Part shown: piece by piece, positions 53,662-63,566 of the stretch
Position numbering within the stretch: position 1 is the first letter of the stretch
Layout of the letters: the number at the start of each line of letters is the position of its first letter
Source: Gordonia alkanivorans NBRC 16433
Lineage (GTDB): Bacteria > Actinomycetota > Actinomycetes > Mycobacteriales > Mycobacteriaceae
DNA length: 64,000 nt
Direction: 5' to 3'
NCBI RefSeq assembly: GCF_000225505.1
Contig: NZ_BACI01000050.1
Location: 62,001-126,000, forward strand
Translations under genes and position numbers: made by a program
Notes under the pieces: model-generated
Seen by the model: only the letters and a program-made list of their open reading frames with translations
What the model was told of the DNA's origin: nothing
Database searches by the model: none

Positions 53662-54540
53662 CTAACGGTTCGACGCTTCCGTCGCGAACGCCGCGATCGC
53701 CGAGGCAACCGCGTGCGGCTGGTCCAGCGAGACGAACGTCCGGGCGCCGGGGATCTCGACGAACCGGGCGCCCTCGCCGTCGGGTCCGGGGAAGACCGAG
53801 GCGAACCGCCGGCCGTGTTCGGGGGTGAAACACCGGTCGTCACGACCCCACACGAACCGCACGGGCAGGTCGACCCGCGACATGCGGGCGGTCACCGTGG
53901 CGAGCTCCGCCGGGTTGATCTCGCGCAGGAATGCGATGAAGTCGTCGCGGATGCGAGCGTCGCTCTGCAGGGGAGCGAACACCGAAGCGGTGAGGTCCGG
54001 GTCGGGGTCGTGGAGGAGCAGGCCGACGCCGAGCGGCGAGTGCCGCAGGGCCTTGAGCCGCATCGCGTCGACGAGCGGCTTCAACAGCAGCCGCTGGCGC
54101 ATCAGCGCGAAGTACAACCGAAAGGGTTGCGGCGGAAACAGATCGAAGGCATCACAGTTGGTGAACACGAGACGACGCACAAAATGGGGATCCTCGTCGA
54201 GTGCGAACTGAGTGACTGCGCCGCCGGTGTCGTTGGCCACGAGGACCGCCGACGACAGGTCGAGGTGTCCGACGAACTCGCGCAACAACCGGCTCGCACC
54301 GCGCGGCGAACGATCCGCGTCCGGCCCCCAAGGGATTCGGTGTGAACCGAGCGGCATCAGCGGTACGTGGCACCGGTGACCGCGTTCGGCGAGGAGCTCC
54401 GCCACCGGTTCCCACAGGCGGTGGTCGACGACGGCCCCGTGCATGAAGACGATCGGCGGCAGGGTGGAGTCCGCGGGACCGTAGGTGGCGCACTCGATGA
54501 CACCGGAGGGGAGTTCGACTGTCGGCAGCGTATTTGCCAT
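53662..54540 (-). CDS. Alpha/beta hydrolase with Asp at the nucleophile position
   Basis: The 292-residue protein has the oxyanion segment FMHGAVVDHRLW, then VLVANDTGGAVTQ, where Asp104 takes the place of the usual Ser of the nucleophile elbow. This is the pattern of haloalkane dehalogenases and epoxide hydrolases. WGRDDRCF supplies an acid and SLDQPHAVA the His. The substrate is unknown. It heads a probable operon with the ECF and VOC genes and is divergent from a TetR gene across 69 bp. Confidence 0.82.
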   Translation of the reverse strand: MANTLPTVELPSGVIECATYGPADSTLPPIVFMHGAVVDHRLWEPVAELLAERGHRCHVPLMPLGSHRIPWGPDADRSPRGASRLLREFVGHLDLSSAVLVANDTGGAVTQFALDEDPHFVRRLVFTNCDAFDLFPPQPFRLYFALMRQRLLLKPLVDAMRLKALRHSPLGVGLLLHDPDPDLTASVFAPLQSDARIRDDFIAFLREINPAELATVTARMSRVDLPVRFVWGRDDRCFTPEHGRRFASVFPGPDGEGARFVEIPGARTFVSLDQPHAVASAIAAFATEASNR

Positions 54541-54568
54541 GGCGAGGTCCGCTTCTCGTAGACTCGGA

Positions 54569-54617
54569 TAACTTACGAACACTGAGTATGAAAGTTACGT
54601 GCAGACTGTATGAAAGT
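54569..54617. promoter_or_regulatory. Candidate TetR operators
   Basis: TAACTT (54569) and AAGTTA (54592) form an inverted pair. TATGAAAGT occurs twice as a direct repeat, at 54587 and 54609, the second over the TetR start codon. They lie in the divergent region between the TetR and hydrolase genes, so control of both is plausible. Confidence 0.45.
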
Positions 54618-55212
54618 CAACCGTCGGACCCAGGCCGAACGCACCGCGGCGACCCGCGCGGCGCTCATCGCTGCAGGTCGCAAGCTGTTCGGCGAGCGCG
54701 GTTTCGCCGACGTCGGTACCCAGGAGATCGTCGACGAGGCCGGCGTGACCCGTGGCGCGCTCTACCACCAGTTCGACGACAAGAAGGGGCTGTTCACCGC
54801 CGTCTACGACGCCGTCGAGCAGGACGTCGTCACCCAGATCGCCGAGGCGGTCGGTGCCCTCGCGGCCGATGACCCGATCGCGGCGCTGAAGTCGGGTATG
54901 CGACTGTTCCTCGAGTTGTGTACCGAACCCTCGGTCCACCGGATCACCCTCGTCGAGGCGCCGTCCGTCCTCGGCTGGGCCCAGTGGCGAGCACGCGGCG
55001 AGGAGTTCGGCTTCGCCCTTGTCGAAGGGCTGATCAAGGCGGCGATCGCCGCAGGCCAGGCCATCGACCAGCCGACCCGGCCTCTTGCCCACGTGGCGAT
55101 CGGTGCGCTCGACGAGGCGGCGCTCTACGTCGCCGCGGCCGAGGATCGAGACGCGGCGACCGCGGAGGTCGCCGCGGTTCTCGACCGCATCGTCGACTCG
55201 TTCCGGAGCTGA
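54610..55212 (+). CDS. TetR-family regulator
   Basis: The 200-residue protein has an N-terminal helix-turn-helix: AALIAAGRKLFGERGFADVGTQEIVDEAG, then VTRGALYHQFDDKKGLF. The C-terminal half resembles the AcrR-type ligand domain. The ATG at 54610 lies in a direct repeat that may be its own operator. It is divergent from the hydrolase-ECF-VOC unit and convergent with betA, 5 bp apart. Control of the hydrolase is the simpler expectation; it is not clearly BetI. Confidence 0.87.
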   Translation: MKVNRRTQAERTAATRAALIAAGRKLFGERGFADVGTQEIVDEAGVTRGALYHQFDDKKGLFTAVYDAVEQDVVTQIAEAVGALAADDPIAALKSGMRLFLELCTEPSVHRITLVEAPSVLGWAQWRARGEEFGFALVEGLIKAAIAAGQAIDQPTRPLAHVAIGALDEAALYVAAAEDRDAATAEVAAVLDRIVDSFRS

Positions 55213-55217
55213 GCGAC

Positions 55218-56783
55218 CTACCGCTCCGCAGCCACCAACTCCGCACACCGTTCCCCGACCAGCATCACGGTTATGTTCGGGTTCACGGTGGTGTGTTCGG
55301 GGAAGACCGACGCATCGGCGACGCGCAGGCCGGCGACTCCCTTGACGCGCAGGTCGGGGTCGAGCGGCGACATCTCGTCGTCCGGCGGTCCCATCCGGAC
55401 CGTGCCCACCGGGTGGTAGACGGTGTTGTGGGTGCGCCGGATGTAGTCGGCGAGCTCCTCGTCGCTGCTGGTGTCGGGTCCGGGATAGAGTTCGCGCGCA
55501 ACCCATTCCTGCAATGGTGCGGCTGCGGCGATCTCCCGCGCCTTGCGCAGACCGGCGGTCATGATCCGCATGTCGTAACCCTCGGGGTCGGTGAAGTACC
55601 GGGGGTCGACGCGCGGCTTGTCGCGGAAGTCGCGAGATCGCAGCTTCACCGTGCCCCGCGACCGTGCGTGGGTGACGTTCGGCGTCAGGCAGAAGGTGTT
55701 CTCACTGGTGGGGTAGCCCTGACGCAGCGTGTGCATGTCGAAAGGCACGCTGCCGTAATGCATCATCAGGTCCGGCCGGTCGAGTCCGTCGTCGACGGTG
55801 GTGAAGATTCCGGCCTCCCACCACTGCGTCGACTCCTGCGTCATGGGCTTCTTCGTCTCGAAGCCGATGACGCCCTCGGGGTGATCCTGCAGGTGTTCGC
55901 CGACGCCGGGGGAGTCGACGAAGACGTCGATCTCGTGCTGACGGAGATCGTCGGCGGGCCCGATCCCCGAGAGCATCAGGAGTTTCGGGGTGTCGATGGC
56001 GCCGGCCGAGACGATCACCTCGCGTTCGGCATCGATCCTGGACGTGCGTCCGAACGCGTTGTCGGTGATCTCGACCCCGACGGCACGAAGCTCGCCGTCG
56101 ACCTTCTCGATGACGATGCGCTTGGCCCAGGAGCCGGTGCGGATGGTCAGGTTCTGGCGGTCGAGGTGGGGGTGCAGGTAACTCACCGACGACGACGCGC
56201 GGACTCCGTCGGGCCGGCGGTTGATCTGGAAGAAGTTGGCGCCGTTGACGACCGTCTTTCCGCTGTTGAACTCCGCCCTCGGGATGCCGACCGCCTCACA
56301 AGCGTCCAGCACGGTGACACCGCACGGGTCGTTCGGCGGGACCGTCATGATGTGGACCGGCCCGCTGCGGCCATGATGATCGCCGGGGGCGTCGTTGGTC
56401 TCGATCTGGGGGAACAGTCGGTACAACTCCTCCGAACCCCAGCCCGCGCACCCGAAATCGCGCTCCCACGAGTCGAGGTCTTCACGCGGCGCCCAGAAGG
56501 CGATGCAGCTGTTGTGGGAACTGCAGCCTCCCAGGACTTTTGCGCGAGCATGCCGCATGAAGTCGTTACCGTTCTCCTGCGGTTCGATGGGATAGTCCCA
56601 GTCGTAACCGGATTCGAGCAGTTCCATCCAGCGATCGAGGCGCAGGATCGCGTCGTCCCCGACGTCGGACGGACCGGCTTCCAGGAGACACACCGTGACC
56701 GACGGGTCCTCGGACAGCCGGGACGCCACCGCCGCACCCGCCGAACCGCCTCCGACGACCACGTAGTCGTACGACTCGCTCAC
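55218..56783 (-). CDS. betA: Choline dehydrogenase, GMC oxidoreductase
   Basis: The 521-residue flavoprotein has the FAD motif VVVGGGSAGAAVASRL at the N-terminus, the GMC segment KVLGGCSSHNSCIAF, and the C-terminal catalytic region HPVGTVRMG and NPNITVMLVGERCAE. It oxidises choline to betaine aldehyde. The start is GTG at 56783, overlapping the betB stop by 4 bp. It ends the betT-betB-betA operon. Confidence 0.9.
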   Translation of the reverse strand: MSESYDYVVVGGGSAGAAVASRLSEDPSVTVCLLEAGPSDVGDDAILRLDRWMELLESGYDWDYPIEPQENGNDFMRHARAKVLGGCSSHNSCIAFWAPREDLDSWERDFGCAGWGSEELYRLFPQIETNDAPGDHHGRSGPVHIMTVPPNDPCGVTVLDACEAVGIPRAEFNSGKTVVNGANFFQINRRPDGVRASSSVSYLHPHLDRQNLTIRTGSWAKRIVIEKVDGELRAVGVEITDNAFGRTSRIDAEREVIVSAGAIDTPKLLMLSGIGPADDLRQHEIDVFVDSPGVGEHLQDHPEGVIGFETKKPMTQESTQWWEAGIFTTVDDGLDRPDLMMHYGSVPFDMHTLRQGYPTSENTFCLTPNVTHARSRGTVKLRSRDFRDKPRVDPRYFTDPEGYDMRIMTAGLRKAREIAAAAPLQEWVARELYPGPDTSSDEELADYIRRTHNTVYHPVGTVRMGPPDDEMSPLDPDLRVKGVAGLRVADASVFPEHTTVNPNITVMLVGERCAELVAAER

Positions 56784-58297
56784 TGCTGCTGCCCCTTCCG
56801 GTCTGCAAACCAACCGGTCACGCCCGGCCGAAGATTCTCGTAGACGTGCTTTGCCTCGCGGTACTCGGCCAGGCCCGACGGCCCGAGCTCACGGCCGAAG
56901 CCGGACTGGCCGTAACCGCCCCACTCCGCCTCGGGGAGGTACGGTCCGAAGTCGTTGACCCACACCGTTCCTGCCCGGATACGGCCGGCGATGCGGCGTG
57001 CGCGGGCGGCGTCGGCCGACCACACCGCGCCGGCGAGGCCGTAGACGGTGTCGTTGGCCAGCGTCACTGCCTCGTCCTCGGTGGTGAAGGTCTCGACGGT
57101 CACGGTCGGCCCGAAGGCCTCGTCGTGCACGCAGGCCATCGAACGGTCGGCGCAGTCGATGACGGTGGGCAGGTAGAACCATCCGTCGTCGAGCTTCCCC
57201 GAGCCCTGGTCGCCGGTCGCGAAGGCGCCACCCGTGCGGATCACCGCACCGTCGGCACGTGCCTTCTCGACGTAGGCGTGCACCTTGTCGCGGTGGGCTT
57301 CGGAGATCAGCGGCCCGGTCTCGGTGCCCTCGCTGTAGGGGAGTCCGAGACGGATCTCCTCGGCTCGACGAACCAGCTCGTCGACGAACCGGTCGTGGGC
57401 CGACTCCTCGATGATGAGTCGCGCGCCCGCCGAACAGACCTGGCCGGAGTGCAGGAACGCGGCGTTGAGCGCGTTGTCCACCGCGGCCGCGAGCAGCTCG
57501 TCGGTGGCGCAGGCGTCGGCGAACACCACGTTGGGGTTCTTGCCGCCTAGTTCGAGTGCCACCTTCTTCACCGTCGCCGCGGCCTCGCGGGCGATGACTC
57601 GCCCGGTGACGAGTCCACCGGTGAACGACACCAGATCGACGTCGGGATGCGACGACAGCGGGGCGCCCGCATCCGCGCCGGCACCCAACACGAGGTTCGC
57701 GACCCCGGCCGGAAGGCCCAGGCCGTCAAGCACTTCCAGGAGCAGGATCGAGGTGTGCGGCGTCAGCTCGGCGGGTTTGAGGACGAAGGTGTTACCCGCG
57801 GCCAGCGCCGGTGCGACCTTCCACGCCGCCTGCAGCAGCGGATAGTTCCACGGCGTGATGAGACCGCAGACACCGACCGGCTCGTAGACGATGCGTGAGT
57901 CCGCATCGGGTGACCCGGTGTCGACGACACGGCCGGCGTCCTGGGCGGCCAGCTTCCCGAAATAGCGGAAACAGTTCGCGATGTCGGTCATGTCGATGTC
58001 CGATTCGTACGGCCGCTTGCCGGTGTCTAGCGTCTCGGCACGAACGAAATCGTCTCGGCGGGCGTCGATCTGATCGGCGACACGGAGCAGGAGATCGCCG
58101 CGTTCGGCAGCCGGGGTGGCGCTCCACTCCCCGGCATCGAAGGCGCGCCGGGCGGCGGCGATCGCCGCCTCGGTGTCCTCCGCGGACGCCTCGGCCACCA
58201 CGCCCACCACCGAATTGTCCGCTGGGCAACGAATCTCACGAGTCTTGCCGGACTCGGCGGCGCACCACCGGCCGTCGATGTAGAGAGTGTCACTCAT
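56780..58297 (-). CDS. betB: Betaine-aldehyde dehydrogenase
   Basis: The 505-residue NAD(P)-dependent aldehyde dehydrogenase has the catalytic Glu in [12 protein letters not shown] and Cys in [25 protein letters not shown] binds the substrate side and [12 protein letters not shown] is the C-terminal motif. Neighbours betT and betA make glycine betaine formation the likely job. Both flanking genes overlap by 4 bp. Confidence 0.92.
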   Translation of the reverse strand: MSDTLYIDGRWCAAESGKTREIRCPADNSVVGVVAEASAEDTEAAIAAARRAFDAGEWSATPAAERGDLLLRVADQIDARRDDFVRAETLDTGKRPYESDIDMTDIANCFRYFGKLAAQDAGRVVDTGSPDADSRIVYEPVGVCGLITPWNYPLLQAAWKVAPALAAGNTFVLKPAELTPHTSILLLEVLDGLGLPAGVANLVLGAGADAGAPLSSHPDVDLVSFTGGLVTGRVIAREAAATVKKVALELGGKNPNVVFADACATDELLAAAVDNALNAAFLHSGQVCSAGARLIIEESAHDRFVDELVRRAEEIRLGLPYSEGTETGPLISEAHRDKVHAYVEKARADGAVIRTGGAFATGDQGSGKLDDGWFYLPTVIDCADRSMACVHDEAFGPTVTVETFTTEDEAVTLANDTVYGLAGAVWSADAARARRIAGRIRAGTVWVNDFGPYLPEAEWGGYGQSGFGRELGPSGLAEYREAKHVYENLRPGVTGWFADRKGQQQ

Positions 58298-60510
58298 GGA
58301 GCGGGTGCTCCTTCCGGGTCGCTGTCGGGTATGTCCGTCTCCGCGACGGTACCGGCGCTCGCGGAGCCGGCGGCGGGGCCGCTGGTGTCGGGGTCGTGGT
58401 CGACAGCGGTGTGGTCGTGATGATCGGACGCCGAGTCACGCAGATGGAGGTAACCGAGATGCCGTTCATACTGGTCGAGGATGTCGCCGATGATCTGTTC
58501 CCGGGTGTATCCCGACAGCGAATACCCCTGCGAGCCCTCGGTCAGATACACCTCGCACCGGAAGTACCGGTCGTCGGAACGCTGGGAACGGACCGCGTAG
58601 GTGGGCGTCGGCGCGGACACCGGCCACACGCAGTACTCGAAGGCCGGGACATCGGCCAGCTTCACGATCAGACGAGGAGACGGCAGGCCCTCGTTGGCGG
58701 CCGACTCGTCCACCGTCGCCGAAACGCCTTCGCGACCGAACTGTTCGGCGACCTCGTGCATCGCCGGGACCACCGTCGCCGTGATGTATCTGCGGGTTGC
58801 GATCCGGCCGGGGAAGCGGAGCGTTCCGATCAGGCGGTGTCGCCAACTGCTCTGCTCGGTCGGCCCGCGTCCGACGGCGATCACCTTCGGCAGCGTGGTG
58901 CGGTAACTGTCGAGCTTGTACGACTCGGTGCGGACAGCCCGCAACAGCGAGATACCGATCAGCCCCAGGACGAACGAGAACGGCAGGCCCATGATGACCG
59001 TCGCGGCCTGCAGGGTGAGGATCGATCCGTCGCCGCCGCCGGCGAAGAGCATCGACAGCGTCAGCAGGCCGATGGCGACCGACCAGAAGATGCGGAGCGA
59101 CCGTGAGCAATCCGCCATCGGATCGTCGAGGCGGCTGGTGAAGTTGCCCATGACCAGCGACCCCGAATCGGCGCTCGTCACGTAGAACAGCAGGCCGGTG
59201 ATGGTCGCGATGCCGATCAGCAGTGTCGCGCCCGGGTACTGCTCGAGCAGCGAGTAGAAACCGGCCTCGGGGGCCGATGCCGTCGTCTCGGCGAACTCCT
59301 TGTCGCCGCGGGCTGCTTGCAGGGCGCTGTTCCCGAAGATCGAGATCCACACCAGGATGAAGCTGAACGGGACCACCAGAACGCCGAAGACGAACTGCCG
59401 CAGCGTCCGTCCGCGGGAGATTCGTGCCAGGAAAAGCCCGACGAACGGCGCCCAGGCCACCCACCACGCCCAGAAGAACAGCGTCCAGCCGTCGACGAAG
59501 GCGCGGGCGTCGTTGCCGGGCTGTGGATTCACCTGATCCCAGGCGAACGTGTCGAGGGTGCGGTCGGCGAAGGTCGACACGTAGTCGCCCGCGTTCTGGA
59601 CCAGACCGTTGAGGAGGAAGTCCGCGTCCTTCGCGACCGTGATGTAGATCAGCATGCCGATGGCCAGGATCACGTTGATCTCCGACAACCGCCGGATGCC
59701 CTTGTCCACCCCGGAGGTCGCCGACGCGGTGGCGATCACCACCGACAGGGCGATCAGACCGATCTGCGCCGCCTTGCCCTGCTCGATGCCGAAGATCTCG
59801 TTGAGACCGAAGTTCAGTTGCACCACACCGATTCCCAGCGAAGTCGCGATGCCGAAGATCGTGCCGAGTACGGCCGCGACGTCGATCGCGTCGCCCCACC
59901 GTCCCTCGACCCGCTTGCCGAAGATCGGGTAGAGCGCCGCACGGATCGTCAGCGGCAGGTTGTGCCGGAACGCGAAATAGGCCAGGGCGCCGCCCATGAG
60001 GGCATACATCGCCCAGCCGGTTATGCCGTAGTGGAAGACGGTCCACGTCACGGCCTCACGTGCCGCGAAGTTGGTCTCCGCCGCGCCCGTCGGCGGGTTC
60101 AGGAAGTGCGTGACGGGCTCGGCGACCGAGAAGAACATCAGGTCGATGCCGATGCCCGCGGCGAACAGCATCGACGTCCACGTGAAGAGGCTGTACTCGG
60201 GACGGGATTCCTCCGGTCCGAGGCGGTACCGCCCGTATTTGCTGACGCCGAGGAAGACGACGAGACCGACGATCGCGGTGGCGAGGATGAAGTACCACCA
60301 GCCGAACCAGCGGGTGATGAAGTTCCGCACCTCGTTGATGACGGTCTCCGCGGTCTCCGGCGCGGCGAGCGCCCAGATCGCGAAGGCGAGCACGATGGCG
60401 GCCGAAGCGACGAAGACGGTCAGATTGACCGAACTCGGGCGTCGTGTCGGTTCCCCGGTGTCCGGGGTGTCAGGAGTGGACGGGATTGCAGGTCTTTCGC
60501 CGACACTCAT
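58294..60510 (-). CDS. betT: BCCT-family choline/betaine transporter
   Basis: The 738-residue transporter has 12 TM helices in residues ~25-520, with the BCCT signatures GIGIDLMFFSVAEP and FFWAWWVAWAPFVGLFLARISRGRT read in parts. The C-terminal domain of about 200 residues is cytoplasmic and probably tunes activity to osmolarity. It imports choline for betB and betA. The minus-strand hexamer TAGCGT (60519-60524) is 8 bases before the ATG, so the operon message may be leaderless. Confidence 0.92.
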   Translation of the reverse strand: MSVGERPAIPSTPDTPDTGEPTRRPSSVNLTVFVASAAIVLAFAIWALAAPETAETVINEVRNFITRWFGWWYFILATAIVGLVVFLGVSKYGRYRLGPEESRPEYSLFTWTSMLFAAGIGIDLMFFSVAEPVTHFLNPPTGAAETNFAAREAVTWTVFHYGITGWAMYALMGGALAYFAFRHNLPLTIRAALYPIFGKRVEGRWGDAIDVAAVLGTIFGIATSLGIGVVQLNFGLNEIFGIEQGKAAQIGLIALSVVIATASATSGVDKGIRRLSEINVILAIGMLIYITVAKDADFLLNGLVQNAGDYVSTFADRTLDTFAWDQVNPQPGNDARAFVDGWTLFFWAWWVAWAPFVGLFLARISRGRTLRQFVFGVLVVPFSFILVWISIFGNSALQAARGDKEFAETTASAPEAGFYSLLEQYPGATLLIGIATITGLLFYVTSADSGSLVMGNFTSRLDDPMADCSRSLRIFWSVAIGLLTLSMLFAGGGDGSILTLQAATVIMGLPFSFVLGLIGISLLRAVRTESYKLDSYRTTLPKVIAVGRGPTEQSSWRHRLIGTLRFPGRIATRRYITATVVPAMHEVAEQFGREGVSATVDESAANEGLPSPRLIVKLADVPAFEYCVWPVSAPTPTYAVRSQRSDDRYFRCEVYLTEGSQGYSLSGYTREQIIGDILDQYERHLGYLHLRDSASDHHDHTAVDHDPDTSGPAAGSASAGTVAETDIPDSDPEGAPAP

Positions 60511-60675
60511 GGCTTATGACGCTAGCCTCTCCGAACTCGTGTGGTCGGGTGAATTGCCCGACTCACCGATCGCGGCGATGAACTCGGATGGTTCACCGAC
60601 CCCTCGGGCAACACCGCTGTCGGTACTGTCGGCCGGACCCGCCTCGTCGCCCTTCGGCGGTGACCCGACGCCCCG

Positions 60676-60695
60676 TTCGCTCTGGGCGTAGCGAA
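60676..60695. promoter_or_regulatory. Inverted repeat with ClgR-like core
   Basis: TTCGCT-CTGGGCGT-AGCGAA. Its inner CGCTCTGGGCG fits the ClgR core CGCYNANRGCG at all but one position. It ends 2 bp before the GGGAAC of the clpC promoter, a good place for an activator. Confidence 0.4.
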
Positions 60696-60697
60696 GC

Positions 60698-60725
60698 GGG
60701 AACACCGCCCCGGCCTGCGCAGTTG
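60698..60725 (+). promoter_or_regulatory. Sigma-H/sigma-R-type promoter of clpC
   Basis: GGGAAC is followed by exactly 18 bases and GTTG, the consensus spacing for actinobacterial sigma-R/SigH promoters. Transcription would begin near 60732 and give a ~180-base untranslated leader. Confidence 0.6.
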
Positions 60726-60912
60726 TACTGTGCACATCCCCGCCATCGCGGTTGATCCGTGCACTCTGCACGGGCGTTAACTGCAGGTACATCCACGACG
60801 ACCTCTAGAGTGGAAGCAGGCTGGTCGTCGCCTACCCGCACCGCGTTGTCCCGACCGGACACACGAGGTGGTTTTCGCGGCGGCCGGGGCGCTAGCAATG
60901 TGAGGGAGAACA

Positions 60913-63459
60913 ATGTTCGAACGGTTCACCGACCGCGCGCGACGGGTTGTGGTTCTGGCCCAAGAAGAAGCGCGGATGCTCAACCACAACTACATCGGTA
61001 CCGAGCACATCCTCCTCGGCCTCATCCACGAGGGCGAGGGTGTGGCTGCCAAGGCGCTCGAGTCTCTCGGGATCTCCCTGGAAGGTGTCCGCAGTCAGGT
61101 CGAGGAGATCATCGGCCAGGGCCAGCAGGCACCGTCGGGACACATCCCGTTCACCCCGCGTGCCAAGAAGGTGCTGGAGCTCTCGCTGCGCGAGGCCCTG
61201 CAGCTCGGCCACAACTACATCGGCACCGAGCACATCCTGCTCGGCCTCATCCGCGAGGGTGAGGGTGTCGCCGCGCAGGTCCTGGTCAAGCTCGGCGCCG
61301 ACCTCAACCGGGTCCGCCAGCAGGTCATCCAGCTCCTGAGCGGCTACCAGGGCAAGGAGCCGCAGGAGGCGGGCACCGGCGGTCGCAGCAGCGAGTCCGG
61401 CACTCCGTCCACCTCGCTGGTCCTCGACCAGTTCGGTCGCAACCTGACCGCTGCCGCCGCCGAGGGCAAACTCGACCCGGTCATCGGCCGGGAGAAGGAA
61501 ATCGAGCGGGTCATGCAGGTCCTGAGCCGCCGCACCAAGAACAACCCTGTTCTGATCGGTGAGCCGGGCGTCGGCAAGACCGCCGTCGTCGAGGGTCTTG
61601 CGCAGGCCATCGTCAACGGTCAGGTTCCCGAGACGCTCAAGGACAAGCAGCTCTACACCCTCGACCTCGGTTCGCTGGTCGCCGGCAGCCGCTACCGCGG
61701 TGACTTCGAGGAACGCCTGAAGAAGGTCCTCAAGGAGATCAACACCCGCGGCGACATCATCCTGTTCATCGACGAGCTGCACACGCTCGTCGGCGCAGGT
61801 GCCGCCGAGGGCGCGATCGACGCCGCCAGCATCCTCAAGCCCAAGCTGGCCCGCGGCGAGCTGCAGACCATCGGTGCGACGACCCTCGACGAGTACCGCA
61901 AGTACATCGAGAAGGACGCCGCCCTCGAACGCCGCTTTCAGCCGGTCCAGGTCGGCGAGCCGTCGGTCGAGCACACCATCGAGATCCTCAAGGGTCTGCG
62001 TGACCGCTACGAGTCACACCACCGCGTCTCGATCACCGACGGTGCACTCGTCGCCGCCGCGACGCTGGCCGATCGCTACATCAACGACCGGTTCCTGCCG
62101 GACAAGGCGATCGACCTCATCGACGAGGCCGGTGCACGCATGCGCATCCGCCGGATGACCGCGCCGCCAGACCTGCGCGAGTTCGACGACCGCATCGCCG
62201 ACGCGCGCAAGGAGAAGGAAAGCGCCATCGACGCGCAGGACTTCGAGAAGGCCGCCAGCCTCCGTGACAAGGAGAAGCAGCTGGTCGCCGAGCGCGCCGA
62301 GCGCGAAAAGCAATGGCGCAGTGGCGACATGGACATCGTGGCCGAGGTCGACGACGAACAGATCGCCGAGGTCCTGGGCAACTGGACCGGTATCCCGGTG
62401 TTCAAGCTCACCGAGGAGGAGACCACCCGTCTGCTCCGCATGGAGGAGGAGCTGCACAAGCGGATCATCGGCCAGGAGGACGCCGTCAAGGCCGTCTCCA
62501 AGGCGATCCGCCGCACCCGTGCCGGCCTGAAGGATCCGAAGCGTCCGTCGGGCTCGTTCATCTTCGCCGGCCCGTCCGGTGTCGGTAAGACCGAGCTCTC
62601 CAAGGCGCTGGCGAACTTCCTGTTCGGCGAGGACGACGCACTCATCCAGATCGACATGGGCGAGTTCCACGACCGCTTCACCGCGTCGCGTCTGTTCGGT
62701 GCACCTCCCGGCTACGTCGGTTACGAAGAGGGCGGCCAGCTCACCGAGAAGGTGCGCCGCAAGCCGTTCTCGGTGGTGCTGTTCGACGAGATCGAAAAGG
62801 CTCACTCCGAGATCTACAACACCCTGCTGCAGGTCCTCGAGGACGGCCGTCTCACCGACGGTCAGGGTCGTACGGTCGACTTCAAGAACACCGTCCTGAT
62901 CTTCACCTCGAACCTCGGTACGAGCGACATCTCCAAGGCCGTGGGCATGGGCTTCTCATCGAAGGACGACACCAAGTCCGGCTACGAGCGGATGAAGCAG
63001 AAGGTCAACGACGAGCTCAAGAAGCACTTCCGGCCCGAGTTCCTCAACCGAATCGACGACATCGTCGTCTTCCACCAGCTGACGCGTGACGAGATCATCC
63101 AGATGGTCGACCTCATGCTGACCCGAGTGGAGAGCGCGCTGAAGAACAAGGACATGGCGCTCGAGGTCACCGACCGCGCCAAGTCGCTGCTGGCCAAGCG
63201 CGGCTTCGATCCGGTGCTGGGCGCACGCCCGCTGCGTCGCACCATCCAGCGCGAGATCGAGGATCAGCTCTCGGAGAAGATCCTGTTCGGCGACATCGCT
63301 CCCGGGCAGATCGTGCTGGTCGACGTCGAAGGCTGGGACGGCGAAGGCGACGGCGAAGACGCCAAGTTCACCTTCACCGGCTCGGAGAAGCCGCGTGCGG
63401 TTCCGGACGCACCGGTCGAGCTGTCCAAGGCAGGCGACGGCGGCTCGGACGCGAGCTGA
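60913..63459 (+). CDS. clpC: ATP-dependent Clp protease ATPase subunit ClpC
   Basis: The 848-residue AAA+ unfoldase has a double Clp_N domain (residues 1-145), a first ATPase with [13 protein letters not shown], and a UVR-type linker ([18 protein letters not shown]). A second ATPase follows with [10 protein letters not shown] and DEIEKAH. It unfolds substrates for ClpP and is essential in mycobacteria. GGGAG stands before the ATG. The upstream sigma-H-type promoter and ClgR-like site agree with thiol or heat stress control. A hairpin terminator follows the stop. Confidence 0.97.
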   Translation: MFERFTDRARRVVVLAQEEARMLNHNYIGTEHILLGLIHEGEGVAAKALESLGISLEGVRSQVEEIIGQGQQAPSGHIPFTPRAKKVLELSLREALQLGHNYIGTEHILLGLIREGEGVAAQVLVKLGADLNRVRQQVIQLLSGYQGKEPQEAGTGGRSSESGTPSTSLVLDQFGRNLTAAAAEGKLDPVIGREKEIERVMQVLSRRTKNNPVLIGEPGVGKTAVVEGLAQAIVNGQVPETLKDKQLYTLDLGSLVAGSRYRGDFEERLKKVLKEINTRGDIILFIDELHTLVGAGAAEGAIDAASILKPKLARGELQTIGATTLDEYRKYIEKDAALERRFQPVQVGEPSVEHTIEILKGLRDRYESHHRVSITDGALVAAATLADRYINDRFLPDKAIDLIDEAGARMRIRRMTAPPDLREFDDRIADARKEKESAIDAQDFEKAASLRDKEKQLVAERAEREKQWRSGDMDIVAEVDDEQIAEVLGNWTGIPVFKLTEEETTRLLRMEEELHKRIIGQEDAVKAVSKAIRRTRAGLKDPKRPSGSFIFAGPSGVGKTELSKALANFLFGEDDALIQIDMGEFHDRFTASRLFGAPPGYVGYEEGGQLTEKVRRKPFSVVLFDEIEKAHSEIYNTLLQVLEDGRLTDGQGRTVDFKNTVLIFTSNLGTSDISKAVGMGFSSKDDTKSGYERMKQKVNDELKKHFRPEFLNRIDDIVVFHQLTRDEIIQMVDLMLTRVESALKNKDMALEVTDRAKSLLAKRGFDPVLGARPLRRTIQREIEDQLSEKILFGDIAPGQIVLVDVEGWDGEGDGEDAKFTFTGSEKPRAVPDAPVELSKAGDGGSDAS

Positions 63460-63480
63460 CCTGAGCTGATCTGACACAAT

Positions 63481-63516
63481 CGGCGGCGTCACCCGAAAGG
63501 GTGGCGCCGCCGTTTT
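63481..63516 (+). terminator. Intrinsic terminator after clpC
   Basis: CGGCGGCGTCACCC pairs with GGGTGGCGCCGCCG (one G-U pair) around a GAAA loop, followed by TTTT. It lies 21 bp after the clpC stop. Confidence 0.85.
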
Positions 63517-63552
63517 GTGTTGCCTGCCCGAGTCATCTGTGACGGGGGTGGA

Positions 63553-63558
63553 TACCAT
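63553..63558 (+). promoter_or_regulatory. Likely -10 box of the enoyl-CoA hydratase gene
   Basis: TACCAT, 8 bases, then the GTG at 63567. Confidence 0.4.
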
Positions 63559-63566
63559 CGATCACT

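Larger units (their letters stand above)
60511..60912. other. Intergenic promoter region of betT and clpC
   Basis: No gene is apparent in these 402 bp. It contains the betT promoter near 60520, an inverted repeat TTCGCT-N8-AGCGAA at 60676-60695, a sigma-H-type promoter at 60698-60725, and a ~180-base clpC leader. Confidence 0.65.
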
